Of a DNA stretch of 64,000 nt, positions 51,940 to 60,191 are shown piece by piece. The stretch covers positions 102,210 through 166,209 of the forward strand of contig NZ_LZRN01000004.1 of NCBI RefSeq assembly GCF_001678675.1, written 5' to 3'. The translations under genes and the position numbers were made by a program. The notes below the pieces were generated by a model that did no database searches, had not been told where the DNA came from, and worked only from the letters and a program-made list of their open reading frames with translations. This DNA is from Gelidibacter algens. GTDB taxonomy: Bacteria; Bacteroidota; Bacteroidia; Flavobacteriales; Flavobacteriaceae. Numbering within the stretch: the stretch's first letter is position 1; the number at the start of each line of letters is the position of its first letter.

Positions 51940-52785
51940 CTACTTACCCGACTTATTCAAAAACCTAATATAATTCCCCAATAGCCCACGAATCTGTTCT
52001 GCAGCCACTGGATTTGCTGAATGGACCTTAAATTGGAGGTTTCGTAAATCGAGATCTGATTCATAAACCAGCCATTTGGCGGCGGCTAATCCGTCTGGAG
52101 CTAGAGCGCCGTCATCATCCAATCCCAAATCATTATCAAAACTAATAAAATCGGGGAGACCGTGTTTGATGATGTAATCCACAAAGGCATCATAGGTTCT
52201 CACGAGATCAAATTCAGATTCAAAGGTTTTGTCATACACCATGTCGATGGTTCTGATGTCGTCCAAAAAGAGCCTTTTCTTTTTAAAAGAAGGTTTCGTC
52301 AGGCGCTCAAAAAACAAAGTGACTTCTTCCTGAAATACGGGCACAGGAATCCGATGTTCCAAACCATGCCGAATGCTGATATTATAATCTTGGCGGTGTA
52401 TCAACGCATCTCCCAAAAAGTTCAACGTGCTTTTAGGATCTACAACATCGTCTTTTGCTCCTAAAACTATACTAATGGTAGAGCCGTTAGTTTCTGGAGT
52501 ATCAGGTATGTTTTGAAACACACTCCTAGAGGCCAACGCCGGATTGAATACCAAGGCAGGAAGATGTAACAGTTTGGACAGGTGATAGCCTGCAAATCCG
52601 CCCATACTGCTGCCCATGATCAGCTCTATTTTGGCATCTTTATATGTATCGTAAAGCCATAGAATACTGTCAGGATTGTTTTCATAATCAATAGTGGGTG
52701 ATTGTACTGTGCCATAGCGTTTTAAAATAGTTTCTTTTTCCGGACTAAGGCTGCCGTTAAGGCCGTGGATGTATAGGATGTTCAT
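51940..52785 (-). CDS. YqiA-like alpha/beta hydrolase fused to a cREC-like domain
   Basis: A 281-residue two-domain protein. The N-terminal part (1-165) is a UPF0227/YqiA-type esterase: YIHGLNGS oxyanion loop, nucleophile Ser60 in GSSMGG, Asp near DDVVDP and His140 or His144 near IRHGLEHRI. The C-terminal part (about 170-281) opens with RLFLDDIRT (acidic pair Asp175/Asp176) and has FISFDNDLGLDDDG, the pattern of the cyclic-phosphate processing receiver-like domain described by comparative genomics. The fold is like a response regulator but without an obvious kinase partner. It is a single gene between two unrelated transcripts. Substrates are unknown. Confidence 0.8.
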   Translation of the reverse strand: MNILYIHGLNGSLSPEKETILKRYGTVQSPTIDYENNPDSILWLYDTYKDAKIELIMGSSMGGFAGYHLSKLLHLPALVFNPALASRSVFQNIPDTPETNGSTISIVLGAKDDVVDPKSTLNFLGDALIHRQDYNISIRHGLEHRIPVPVFQEEVTLFFERLTKPSFKKKRLFLDDIRTIDMVYDKTFESEFDLVRTYDAFVDYIIKHGLPDFISFDNDLGLDDDGALAPDGLAAAKWLVYESDLDLRNLQFKVHSANPVAAEQIRGLLGNYIRFLNKSGK

Positions 52786-53041
52786 TTTTTGATGTTGGAT
52801 GTTTGTTGTTGGTTTTCTGTTATTGAGGGTTAATAGTCAGTTACAACAGTTTTACCGGATGTAAATGTAATTTTCAAATTTAAAACATAAGACCGTCAAA
52901 ACATGACAAGGTATTAAATATAGCCTTATTTATGTGTTCAATATGGGATGACGTGCAGCTTTTGTCGCTTTGAATCTCCATCTCGAAATTACAGTTCAAA
53001 TAATCTGTGATATTTTTTGAAACGTTTTGCGTGTTCAATCC

Positions 53042-53074
53042 TTTGTGCACTTGCTTTCCGATTCACTATCTTTG
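53042..53074 (+). promoter_or_regulatory. Flavobacterial promoter for the small membrane protein gene
   Basis: TATCTTTG (53067-53074) fits the -7 consensus TAnnTTTG, and TTTG at 53042-53045 lies 21 bases before it as a -33 box. The ATG is 17 bases downstream. The rest of the spacer 52786-53066 shows nothing recognisable. Confidence 0.65.
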
Positions 53075-53090
53075 AAATAAAACTGTTATC

Positions 53091-53396
53091 ATGACAAACT
53101 CTAAAAGATTCAGATTTCCAAAGACGGTAGTGTTTGGAATTACCAGCCTGTATATCATCATAATGTTGGCCACTTATTTTTTATATTTCAAAGAGCCTGT
53201 TATCGACTGTGCTAAACGCTTGTTGTTAGCCCAATCTATTGCGTTGGGTTTTCAAATAGTGCTCAATTATTTTAATTATCATTCAAAAGAGAAAATTGTC
53301 ATTCTCGCCACACTGTTTGTAAGTGCTATGATTGTCTCTGGCGTTATTTCATCTTTTTTCAATTTTGGGTTGATGTGTCAATACCTTGGATTTTAA
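53091..53396 (+). CDS. Small predicted inner-membrane protein, unknown
   Basis: A 101-residue protein with a basic N-terminus (KRFRFPK) and three hydrophobic segments (about 13-32, 43-58 and 69-90). No family is recognised. A good promoter lies just upstream, which supports it as a real gene. The spacer after it (53397-53585) holds only a near-perfect palindrome GCAGTTTTAAACTGC (53534-53548) before the MATE gene. Confidence 0.6.
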   Translation: MTNSKRFRFPKTVVFGITSLYIIIMLATYFLYFKEPVIDCAKRLLLAQSIALGFQIVLNYFNYHSKEKIVILATLFVSAMIVSGVISSFFNFGLMCQYLGF

Positions 53397-53585
53397 ACCT
53401 CCTGCTGATGCTTCTTTTCATCATCCATTAGAAACTATCATTTTTTGAGCCCAGACTAAGACTTAAACGAGAATGAATACCCATAAAAAACGAGATTTCT
53501 ATAAAGCTGTCCGTAAAAGATGAGTAGGTTTACGCAGTTTTAAACTGCTACGTATTCAACAGATTTTTGAAAACTCCTTTGGCCA

Positions 53586-54923
53586 ATGAAGCAAAGTAAT
53601 TATGTACACATCATTAAATTGGCGATTCCCATTATCATTGCCAATGCTTCTGTACCGCTTTTAGGTTTGGTGGATACTGCTGCAATTGGTCAAACGGCAT
53701 CGGCGGCAGCTTTAGGTGCGATTGCCTTAGCGGCCTTAATTTTTAGTTTTGTATACTGGGGATTTGGTTTTTTAAGAATGGGAACTACAGGATTTATTGC
53801 CCAGGCTGCCGGAACAAAAGATGATAAAGAACTTCATGCGTTAGTGTTTCGATCTGTTTTTCTTGGCGCCGCCATTGGTCTGGTCCTTGTCATCTTGCAG
53901 AAGTTAATTGGGGAGTTATCTATCTATTTACTGAGTGCAAGTGATGAGATTAAAGCATTGGTCAAAGCGTATTTCTATATCCGTATTTGGGGAGCTCCTG
54001 CCACATTAATTACGTTTTCCCTTTTGGGGACGCTTATCGGAATGGGGTGGACCAAACGATTGCTTTGGGTACAGCTGTTTTTAAACGGATTGAACATCGT
54101 GTTTAATATCACTTTTGTTGTGGGTTTTGGGATGGGCGTAAAGGGAATCGCCCTAGGCACCATGTTGGCAGAATGGCTGACTTTGTTTTTTGCTGGGGTT
54201 GTGTTATTTCAAAAACTCGACATCAAAAGGCCTTATGAGCGTGCCCGGGAATTGAAAGCACAAATTTTAGATCGCTCCAAATTGCTTGCCTTGTTTAAAG
54301 TGAATGTGGATATCATGATTCGCACTCTGGCGTTACTCAGTGGTTTTGCTTGGTTTGCCAATCAGGGCGCTAAGTTTGGCGACTATACCCTTGCTGCCAA
54401 TCATGTGTTATTGCAGTTTGTGACGCTGTCAGCGTTTTTTTTGGATGGTTATGCCAATGTGGTAGAAATGCTCGCCGGAAAAGCGTTTGGTGCAAAAGAC
54501 AAAGCTGCGTTTACACTTCAGGTGAAGCAATCAACTGTTTTGGCGGGGGCCACCGCAGTGTTACTGGCCTTGATGGTATTTGTTTTTAGTGATATGGTCA
54601 TCCCTTTATTGACCAAAGATATCCAGGTGCAAACCATCGCATCCAATTATAAGAATTACGCCGTGGTGTATATCTTATTTTCTTTTGTCGCTTTTCAGCT
54701 GGATGGGGTTTTTATTGGCGTTACAAGAAGTAAGGAAATGCGAAATGCCACAATCATAGCGTCAATTGCTTTTATTGGGTTGGGGTTGATTCTTGTGGAT
54801 TACTACGGCAATACTGGATTATGGGCGGCCTTTATATTTTATGTGATTGTAAGAGCTGTTGCATTGGGGCTTTATTACCCAAAAATTCTTAGGATGGTGG
54901 AGTTGAAAACGAACGGGCGTTGA
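53586..54923 (+). CDS. MATE-family efflux transporter (DinF-like)
   Basis: A 445-residue protein with 12 transmembrane segments in two repeats of six. The N-half shows PIIIANASVPLLGLVDTAAIG and GFLRMGTTGFIAQAAG, close to DinF/NorM-type multidrug and toxin extruders that use Na+ or H+. It is a single gene; a GCAGTTT/AAACTGC palindrome 38 bp upstream could bind a regulator. Substrates are unknown. Confidence 0.92.
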   Translation: MKQSNYVHIIKLAIPIIIANASVPLLGLVDTAAIGQTASAAALGAIALAALIFSFVYWGFGFLRMGTTGFIAQAAGTKDDKELHALVFRSVFLGAAIGLVLVILQKLIGELSIYLLSASDEIKALVKAYFYIRIWGAPATLITFSLLGTLIGMGWTKRLLWVQLFLNGLNIVFNITFVVGFGMGVKGIALGTMLAEWLTLFFAGVVLFQKLDIKRPYERARELKAQILDRSKLLALFKVNVDIMIRTLALLSGFAWFANQGAKFGDYTLAANHVLLQFVTLSAFFLDGYANVVEMLAGKAFGAKDKAAFTLQVKQSTVLAGATAVLLALMVFVFSDMVIPLLTKDIQVQTIASNYKNYAVVYILFSFVAFQLDGVFIGVTRSKEMRNATIIASIAFIGLGLILVDYYGNTGLWAAFIFYVIVRAVALGLYYPKILRMVELKTNGR

Positions 54924-55088
54924 GGGCAAACCTGAGGGATGTTTTCTTTGGAGAATGCGCTTCTATTGCGCTTATCATGATCCGCCCCAAAGCGATTCTT
55001 TTAGAACTTGATTAGCGGCATGTCAAAAATAACTAGGGACCCTAAAAAGGTTTCAGAACTTCTTGAACATAAATTGAGTTAATTGTGC

Positions 55089-55202
55089 TCACTTATTGTC
55101 ACGGTCCACCTTATCATAGGCCCTAATAATCACAATGGCCCAGATCACAACGCAAATGGAGACAAATCCAGAAAACCAGAAGACAATAGCATTAGCGTCC
55201 AT
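55089..55202 (-). CDS. Mini membrane protein, 37 residues
   Basis: A frame of 37 codons, MDANAIVFWFSGF at the start, one hydrophobic helix and a charged end KVDRDNK. Its ATG overlaps the stop of the upstream small gene by 11 bp, and the hydrophobic-then-charged layout is that of a single-pass small protein. No family is recognised. The call rests on the overlap and composition only. Confidence 0.45.
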   Translation of the reverse strand: MDANAIVFWFSGFVSICVVIWAIVIIRAYDKVDRDNK

Positions 55203-55377
55203 TTTTGATTTGTTTGATGAATATGACAATGCCTAAAAGTGTTGGTGCCCATAATCCGATAAAAATAGCATGGAGTTGATCGCCTTTTAAAAACAAATAT
55301 TCAGCTACCCCTATAATAAGGAGACAAAGTGCAAGTATAAGGAGATTTGGAAAGCCTAATTTTTTAATGAAATCCAT
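55192..55377 (-). CDS. Small two-helix membrane protein, 61 residues
   Basis: A 61-residue protein with two hydrophobic helices (about 9-28 and 35-54), starting MDFIKKLG and ending KQIKNGR. It appears to form a two-gene unit with the 37-residue frame at 55089. I do not recognise the family; such small proteins can be accessory subunits of larger membrane complexes, but no complex genes are adjacent. The spacer 55378-55644 holds no larger gene. Confidence 0.55.
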   Translation of the reverse strand: MDFIKKLGFPNLLILALCLLIIGVAEYLFLKGDQLHAIFIGLWAPTLLGIVIFIKQIKNGR

Positions 55378-55644
55378 TTGTAGCTATTTTGTTGAGTCTT
55401 CTAAAGTACTAAAAATATAAAACGAAAGCCTATCAAGAGCAGATAAAAGAAGGTCACTTTATAATAAATATGCTTTGCATGTTTTTAAAACCAATATTCA
55501 AAACAAAATGTCTTCCCCAATCGACGGGAATGATTATGGTGTTTTTAGTTCCGAAGCCTCGGAGGAATTGGGAGCACAGCCTTAAAATCCCACAACTTTT
55601 TGACTTGATCCCCAAAAAGCAGAAAGGCGGAAATAGCAAAAACC

Positions 55645-55674
55645 AAAAAACCCGAACATTTTGTTCGGGTTTTT
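55645..55674 (-). terminator. Rho-independent terminator of the tRNA-Phe transcript
   Basis: On the minus strand a 7-bp stem CCCGAAC / GTTCGGG with loop AAAAT and a T6 run after it, 6 bp beyond the tRNA 3' end. The opposite strand also has a T-run, so it could work in both directions. Confidence 0.85.
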
Positions 55675-55679
55675 GATGG

Positions 55680-55752
55680 TGGTGCCTCCAGGAATCGAAC
55701 CAGGGACACAAGGATTTTCAGTCCTTTGCTCTACCAACTGAGCTAAGGCACC
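55680..55752 (-). tRNA. tRNA-Phe (anticodon GAA)
   Basis: A 73-nt cloverleaf on the minus strand: acceptor GGTGCCT pairs with AGGCACC, discriminator A; D-arm TTAGCTCAGTTGGTAGAGC; anticodon stem-loop GGACTGAAAATCC with GAA; T-arm CCTGGTTCGATTCCTGG. CCA is not fully encoded (the genome continues CC). A terminator follows at once, so it is a single-gene transcript. Confidence 0.95.
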
Positions 55753-55894
55753 AGTCGCATATTTGCGAACTTGTCCGACTGAAACATTACATTTCAATCC
55801 TCCAAGCGGGTGCAAATATAAAGGCATTTTTATTATTCGCAAAAATAAAAGATATAAAAATTGCTTTTGTAAATTTACTGCTTTTATTTTAGAT

Positions 55895-56623
55895 ATGAAT
55901 TTAATTGTTGATGTAGGCAACACACTTGTCAAAATTGCTGTTTTTCAGGAGGATAAACTCTTGGAAAAACAGACTGTGGAGATTTCAAAGTTTGAAGAAA
56001 CCCACAAAAAAATTTTTGAAAACTATCCCAAGATTCAGAAATGCATCCTTGCTACCGTCGGAAGATTGCCAAAAGAGGTCATGATAAGCCTCGAGAAACA
56101 AACGGAAGTCCTCATATTGGATGCCAGTTTGAAATTTCCGTTTCACAATCGGTATGCAACGCCAACCACTTTAGGAGTGGATCGAATGGCACTTGTAGCA
56201 GCCTCAGTAAAACACTACCCTCAGCATAATGTTTTGATTATAGATGCAGGAAGTTGCATTACTTACGATTTTATTACCCATCAAAATAACTATCTGGGCG
56301 GCGCCATCTCTCCAGGCCTACGGTTGCGTTATAAAAGTCTGCATAATTTGACGGCAAATCTTCCGTTATTAGATACTGAGATGCCAAAAAGCATTACTGG
56401 AGACAGTACGGCTGCAGCAATTCACTCTGGTGTAGTGCTCGGAATTATCAAAGAAATTGATGGCGTCATTGACGATTATCGAAAAAAATATCCAGATTTA
56501 ACAGTTATTTTAACAGGAGGGGATGTCAATTTCTTGTCAAAGCAATTAAAAAATAGCATATTTGCCAACTCGAATTTTCTTTTAGAGGGTTTAAACTTTA
56601 TTTTAGAATTTAATACAAACTAA
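55895..56623 (+). CDS. coaX: Type III pantothenate kinase
   Basis: A 242-residue cytoplasmic enzyme, first step of coenzyme A synthesis (pantothenate plus ATP). The ASKHA-fold signatures are present: MNLIVDVGNTLVK (phosphate 1), TPTTLGVDRMAL, LIIDAGSCITYD (phosphate 2), GGAISPGLRLR and the ILTGGD adenosine motif. The ATG at 55895 begins exactly at the first strand; the frame extends upstream but that part encodes tRNA-proximal DNA. It overlaps the next gene by one base and begins a plus-strand core operon. Confidence 0.92.
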   Translation: MNLIVDVGNTLVKIAVFQEDKLLEKQTVEISKFEETHKKIFENYPKIQKCILATVGRLPKEVMISLEKQTEVLILDASLKFPFHNRYATPTTLGVDRMALVAASVKHYPQHNVLIIDAGSCITYDFITHQNNYLGGAISPGLRLRYKSLHNLTANLPLLDTEMPKSITGDSTAAAIHSGVVLGIIKEIDGVIDDYRKKYPDLTVILTGGDVNFLSKQLKNSIFANSNFLLEGLNFILEFNTN

Positions 56624-57927
56624 TGATAAAAAAACTTGTAATAGTTTTCATCACCGTTTTCGCATTTCAAGCGCAATCGCAAAACGGCACAGCATCTCCT
56701 TATTCATTTTACGGCATTGGAAGTTTAAAATTTAAAGGGACAGTTGAAAACAGGAGTATGGGAGGCTTAAGTTTCTTTACTGACAGCATCCACGTTAACC
56801 TCCGCAATCCTGCTGGTTATGCTGGTAACAATCTTAAAATGTTCAATAATGAAAGTCGGCCCATTAAATTTACCGTTGGTGGAAGCTCTAGCAATTTAAC
56901 GCTTAAGACTGATAACGAGAGTCAAAAAACCAATGCTACAACCTTTGATTATTTAGCGCTTTCGGTGCCCATTGGTAAATTTGGTTTTGGATTTGGTTTG
57001 TTGCCTTACACTTCAGTGGGTTATAAATTGGAGTCCAGAAACGATGAAGGCAATTTAGACAATCGTTATAAAGGTGAAGGCGGACTCAATAAGGCATTTA
57101 TAGGTTTGGGGTACCAAATTACACCAAGTTTGGGCGTGGGTGTTGATGCGAGCTACAATTTTGGAAACATCCAAAATAGTGCCCTCGAGTTTGCTTATGT
57201 AAATGGAGAGCCTTTACAATATTTTTCCAAAGAAAGCAACCGCTCTAATTTGAGTGGTGTCAATCTCAATTTTGGACTGAGCTACAAAACAATGGTTACT
57301 GATAAATTGCAATTAACGTCAGGCCTAACCTACATGCCAAAAAGTAACATCAAATCTGAAAATGAGCGTTTCTTCTCATCCGTTGTTGTAAATGTTGTTA
57401 CAGAGCAGGAAATTCTTATTAATACGATTCAAGCCGATTTGGAAAGTCAGAACTTGAAAAAGACAGACTTAACCCTCCCATCCAAATTCTCATTTGGTGC
57501 GGGTATTGGCCAACCTCAAAAATGGTTCGCAGGGGCAGAGTACACCTTTCAAAAGACGAGCGAATTTGAAAATCCTATTTTTACGGCTAGTAATGCTGAG
57601 TTTATTGATGCTTCTACGATTGCATTGGGCGGATTTTATATTCCGAACTACAACTCGTTCTCAAGTTATTGGGAAAGAATAGTTTATAGGGCTGGTGTGA
57701 ACTTTGAAAACACAGGGCTGAAGATCAATAATGAGACCATTAATGAGTTTGGCATATCTTTTGGAGTTGGGTTACCAGTTGGAAATCTTTTCTCAAATGC
57801 CAACATTGGTTTTGAGTTCGGAAAGAGGGGTACAACTAAGGCAAATTTAATTGAAGAAAATTTTATGAATTTGCAAATTAGTTTATCTTTAAATGATCGA
57901 TGGTTCCAAAAAAGAAAATATAATTAA
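56623..57927 (+). CDS. Outer-membrane barrel protein of unknown function
   Basis: A 434-residue protein with signal peptide ending AQSQ and then NGTASPYSFYGIGSLKFKGTVENRSMGGLSFF, a beginning frequent in Bacteroidota membrane proteins of the FadL-like or PorV-like group. The body is strand-rich with Gly/Asn turns, ending MNLQISLSLNDRWFQKRKYN. It lies between coaX and a TPR protein, an order I believe is conserved in the family. Function is not known. Confidence 0.8.
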   Translation: MIKKLVIVFITVFAFQAQSQNGTASPYSFYGIGSLKFKGTVENRSMGGLSFFTDSIHVNLRNPAGYAGNNLKMFNNESRPIKFTVGGSSSNLTLKTDNESQKTNATTFDYLALSVPIGKFGFGFGLLPYTSVGYKLESRNDEGNLDNRYKGEGGLNKAFIGLGYQITPSLGVGVDASYNFGNIQNSALEFAYVNGEPLQYFSKESNRSNLSGVNLNFGLSYKTMVTDKLQLTSGLTYMPKSNIKSENERFFSSVVVNVVTEQEILINTIQADLESQNLKKTDLTLPSKFSFGAGIGQPQKWFAGAEYTFQKTSEFENPIFTASNAEFIDASTIALGGFYIPNYNSFSSYWERIVYRAGVNFENTGLKINNETINEFGISFGVGLPVGNLFSNANIGFEFGKRGTTKANLIEENFMNLQISLSLNDRWFQKRKYN

Positions 57928-57945
57928 CTGAATAAATTTAAAACG

Positions 57946-59328
57946 ATGAAAACACGAGTTACTTTAATCCTACTTGCTTTGTTTATGGGTTTCAATGTTG
58001 GTTTTGCACAACAAGATGAGGAATGCATGCTCAACTTAACGTTAATGAGCGATAATGCCAAAAGCAAAAAGTTTGATGAAGCCTATGAGCCATTTATGAA
58101 GCTTCGTAACAAATGCCCAAAATTTAATTACGCCATTTATTATTATGGTGAAAGAATTCTGAAAGACAAAATTGAGAAAGCAACAGGAACTGAAAGAGTT
58201 GATTTTGTCAATGATTTGATGAAGGTTTGGGATGAAGGTCTTGCAAATTTCCCAGATAAATACAACGTTGGAGATATCCTACAGGAGAAAACCTTGTTAA
58301 AGTATGAAGAAAGAGAAGCGTTAGGTTTAGGCAATAAACAGGTGTATGATGCTTTTGATGAACTTTACAAGAAAGAGCCTAAAAGCTTTACCAATCCAAA
58401 AGGCTTGTATGTTTATTTCTCAACTATAGTTGATATGCATGATGCCCAGGAGGTAGAAGTATTGGATGTCTTTAATAAATATGACGATGTTAGTGAAAAG
58501 ATCAATCAGGAGATTGACAATTATACCGAAAAGCTGAATCCACTTGTTGAAAAGGAAGAAGCTGGTACAGAATTGGACAAAAAGGAAGCGCAGTATAAAA
58601 AACAATACGAAAGCTATCTGGAGGCCTATGAAAAAATATCAGGTAGTATTGACAGTAAGCTTGGTAAATTAGCCAATTGTGAGGTGTTAGTGCCATTATA
58701 CAAAAGAGATTTCGATAAGTTTAAGAGTGATTCTGAATGGTTAAAACGTGCGGTTAACAGAATGTACAATAAAGAGTGTACAGATGATCCGCTATATATT
58801 GACTTGGTAAAAGCGTATGATGCGTCTTCACCATCAGCAGACACCAAATACTTTGTTTACAATTTGTTGATGTCACAAGGCAAGGAAAAAGAAGCAAAGC
58901 CTTATTTGGACCAATCTTATGATCTTGAAAAAGACCCATTAACAAAATCTAAATTGGCCATGCGTTTTGGTAAAAGTTTAAAATCTCAAGGCAACTATGG
59001 TTCTGCAAGATCTTATTTCCAGAAATCTTTAGAGTTAAACCCATCTAATGGGAGAGCTCATATTGAAATTGCGAACATGTATGCGGCTAGTGCCAACAAC
59101 TGTGGCGATACCAATTTTAACAAGAGAGCGGTATTCTGGTTGGCAGCTGCCGAAGCTAGAAAAGCTGGTAGAGTAGATGCCAATTTAAGATCTTATGCTG
59201 AAGAGTTGGCTAGAAGTTTTGAGGGTAAAGCACCACAAAAAAGCGATATCTTTGGATTGGGTAACTCTGGCGAAACCATAAGAATTGCTTGTTGGATTGG
59301 TTTAAGTGTGACCGTGCCAAAGATTTAA
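57946..59328 (+). CDS. Tetratricopeptide-repeat exported protein
   Basis: A 460-residue periplasmic protein, signal peptide ending VGFAQ (about residue 22). It is almost all helical; a central charged coiled region (about 165-230) is flanked by TPR-like units, best seen in NYGSARSYFQKSLELNPSNGRAHIEIANMYA near residue 350. The C-terminal part contains Cys residues (NNCGDTN, IACWIG). It probably acts as a scaffold. It shares one base with the lptC-like gene that follows. Confidence 0.8.
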   Translation: MKTRVTLILLALFMGFNVGFAQQDEECMLNLTLMSDNAKSKKFDEAYEPFMKLRNKCPKFNYAIYYYGERILKDKIEKATGTERVDFVNDLMKVWDEGLANFPDKYNVGDILQEKTLLKYEEREALGLGNKQVYDAFDELYKKEPKSFTNPKGLYVYFSTIVDMHDAQEVEVLDVFNKYDDVSEKINQEIDNYTEKLNPLVEKEEAGTELDKKEAQYKKQYESYLEAYEKISGSIDSKLGKLANCEVLVPLYKRDFDKFKSDSEWLKRAVNRMYNKECTDDPLYIDLVKAYDASSPSADTKYFVYNLLMSQGKEKEAKPYLDQSYDLEKDPLTKSKLAMRFGKSLKSQGNYGSARSYFQKSLELNPSNGRAHIEIANMYAASANNCGDTNFNKRAVFWLAAAEARKAGRVDANLRSYAEELARSFEGKAPQKSDIFGLGNSGETIRIACWIGLSVTVPKI

Positions 59329-59894
59329 TGACAAAAAAAATATCATATTATATATTTAACATAGTCACAGCGTTTGCTGTGACTATGTTTTTTTCATGCA
59401 AAAACAACTTTAAAGAGGTCCAGCAAATTGGAGTTCTTCAAAACGAACCCATAGGTGTTGCTGAAAACATGAATCTTAAGTATACAGATTCCGGGCGTTT
59501 AAAGGCAAATTTGCTAAGTCCTAAAATGTTGGATTTTTCCAATAGAGGATTTTCCTATAATGAATTTCCTGATGGCGTTATCCTTAACCTTTATGATGAA
59601 CTCAATAAGAAAAGTATCATCGTCGCTGATTATGCCATCGTGTATAACGGTACGGATTTGATTGACTTGAGAGGGAATGTGCGTATTACTACAGAAACTA
59701 AAGATACGATCTTTGCACAACAACTGTTTTATGATCAAAAGCGCGATTGGGTGTTTTCCAACAAACCCGTAAAATACGTATCTCCAACTAAAGTCGTGAC
59801 CGGAAATGCGTTTGATTCTAACCGTGACTTTACCAGCTATGGTATTAGTGAGGTTACCAGTACGGTATATTTAGAAGAAGATACGTCTCAGTAA
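59328..59894 (+). CDS. lptC: LptC-like lipopolysaccharide export periplasmic protein
   Basis: A 188-residue envelope protein with an N-terminal signal/anchor (IFNIVTAFAVTMFFSC, lipobox-like SC) and an OstA/LptC-type beta-jellyroll: LKYTDSGRLKANLLSPKMLDF, GVILNLYDELNKKSIIVADYAIVYNG and VTGNAFDSNRDFTSYGISEVTS are typical. It would pass LPS from the LptBFG complex to LptA. The ATG at 59328 overlaps the previous stop (TAATG). Bacteroidota LptC proteins are often lipid-modified, consistent with the Cys here. Confidence 0.85.
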   Translation: MTKKISYYIFNIVTAFAVTMFFSCKNNFKEVQQIGVLQNEPIGVAENMNLKYTDSGRLKANLLSPKMLDFSNRGFSYNEFPDGVILNLYDELNKKSIIVADYAIVYNGTDLIDLRGNVRITTETKDTIFAQQLFYDQKRDWVFSNKPVKYVSPTKVVTGNAFDSNRDFTSYGISEVTSTVYLEEDTSQ

Positions 59895-59971
59895 AATCAG
59901 GTGCCAGTGGCAACATTTCTTCCGCTCGGCAAATCCATTATTTTAAATTTAAGTACAGCTAAATAATTAGC

Positions 59972-59979
59972 TATCTTTG
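59972..59979 (+). promoter_or_regulatory. Flavobacterial -7 promoter box
   Basis: TATCTTTG is a full match to TAnnTTTG, 27 bases before the ATG at 60006. The -33 region has only a weak TTTAAG. It probably drives the small membrane protein and the CNNM gene. Confidence 0.55.
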
Positions 59980-60005
59980 TCGCTTAATTAAAATGATTCA
60001 TTAAA

Positions 60006-60188
60006 ATGCTTCAAAAAATTATTCAATACATTTATTTATTTATCGCCATATTCTTTATTTATGAAACCGTTAGGTTGTGGAATGAAGATAGAGGTAAAGC
60101 ATATATGCTTTTGTTTTTTGCGGTTTTGGCCGTGGGAATGTATTTTTTCAAAAAGCATTTCAGAAAAAAAATGAATAACAACCAATAA
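60006..60188 (+). CDS. Small two-helix membrane protein
   Basis: A 60-residue protein with two hydrophobic helices (about 6-22 and 33-48) and a basic C-terminus KKHFRKKMNNNQ. It starts after a good promoter box and ends 3 bp before the CNNM gene. No named family is recognised; the tight linkage suggests a helper of the CNNM protein, which is inference. Confidence 0.75.
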   Translation: MLQKIIQYIYLFIAIFFIYETVRLWNEDRGKAYMLLFFAVLAVGMYFFKKHFRKKMNNNQ

Positions 60189-60191
60189 TTT

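Noticed and set aside
55763..55894. 44-residue upstream extension of coaX
   Set aside because: The family begins exactly at MNLIVDVGNT, and the upstream part overlaps tRNA-proximal spacer.
55454..55932. Open frames over the tRNA-Phe gene (both strands)
   Set aside because: They run through the tRNA and its terminator; the RNA gene explains this DNA.
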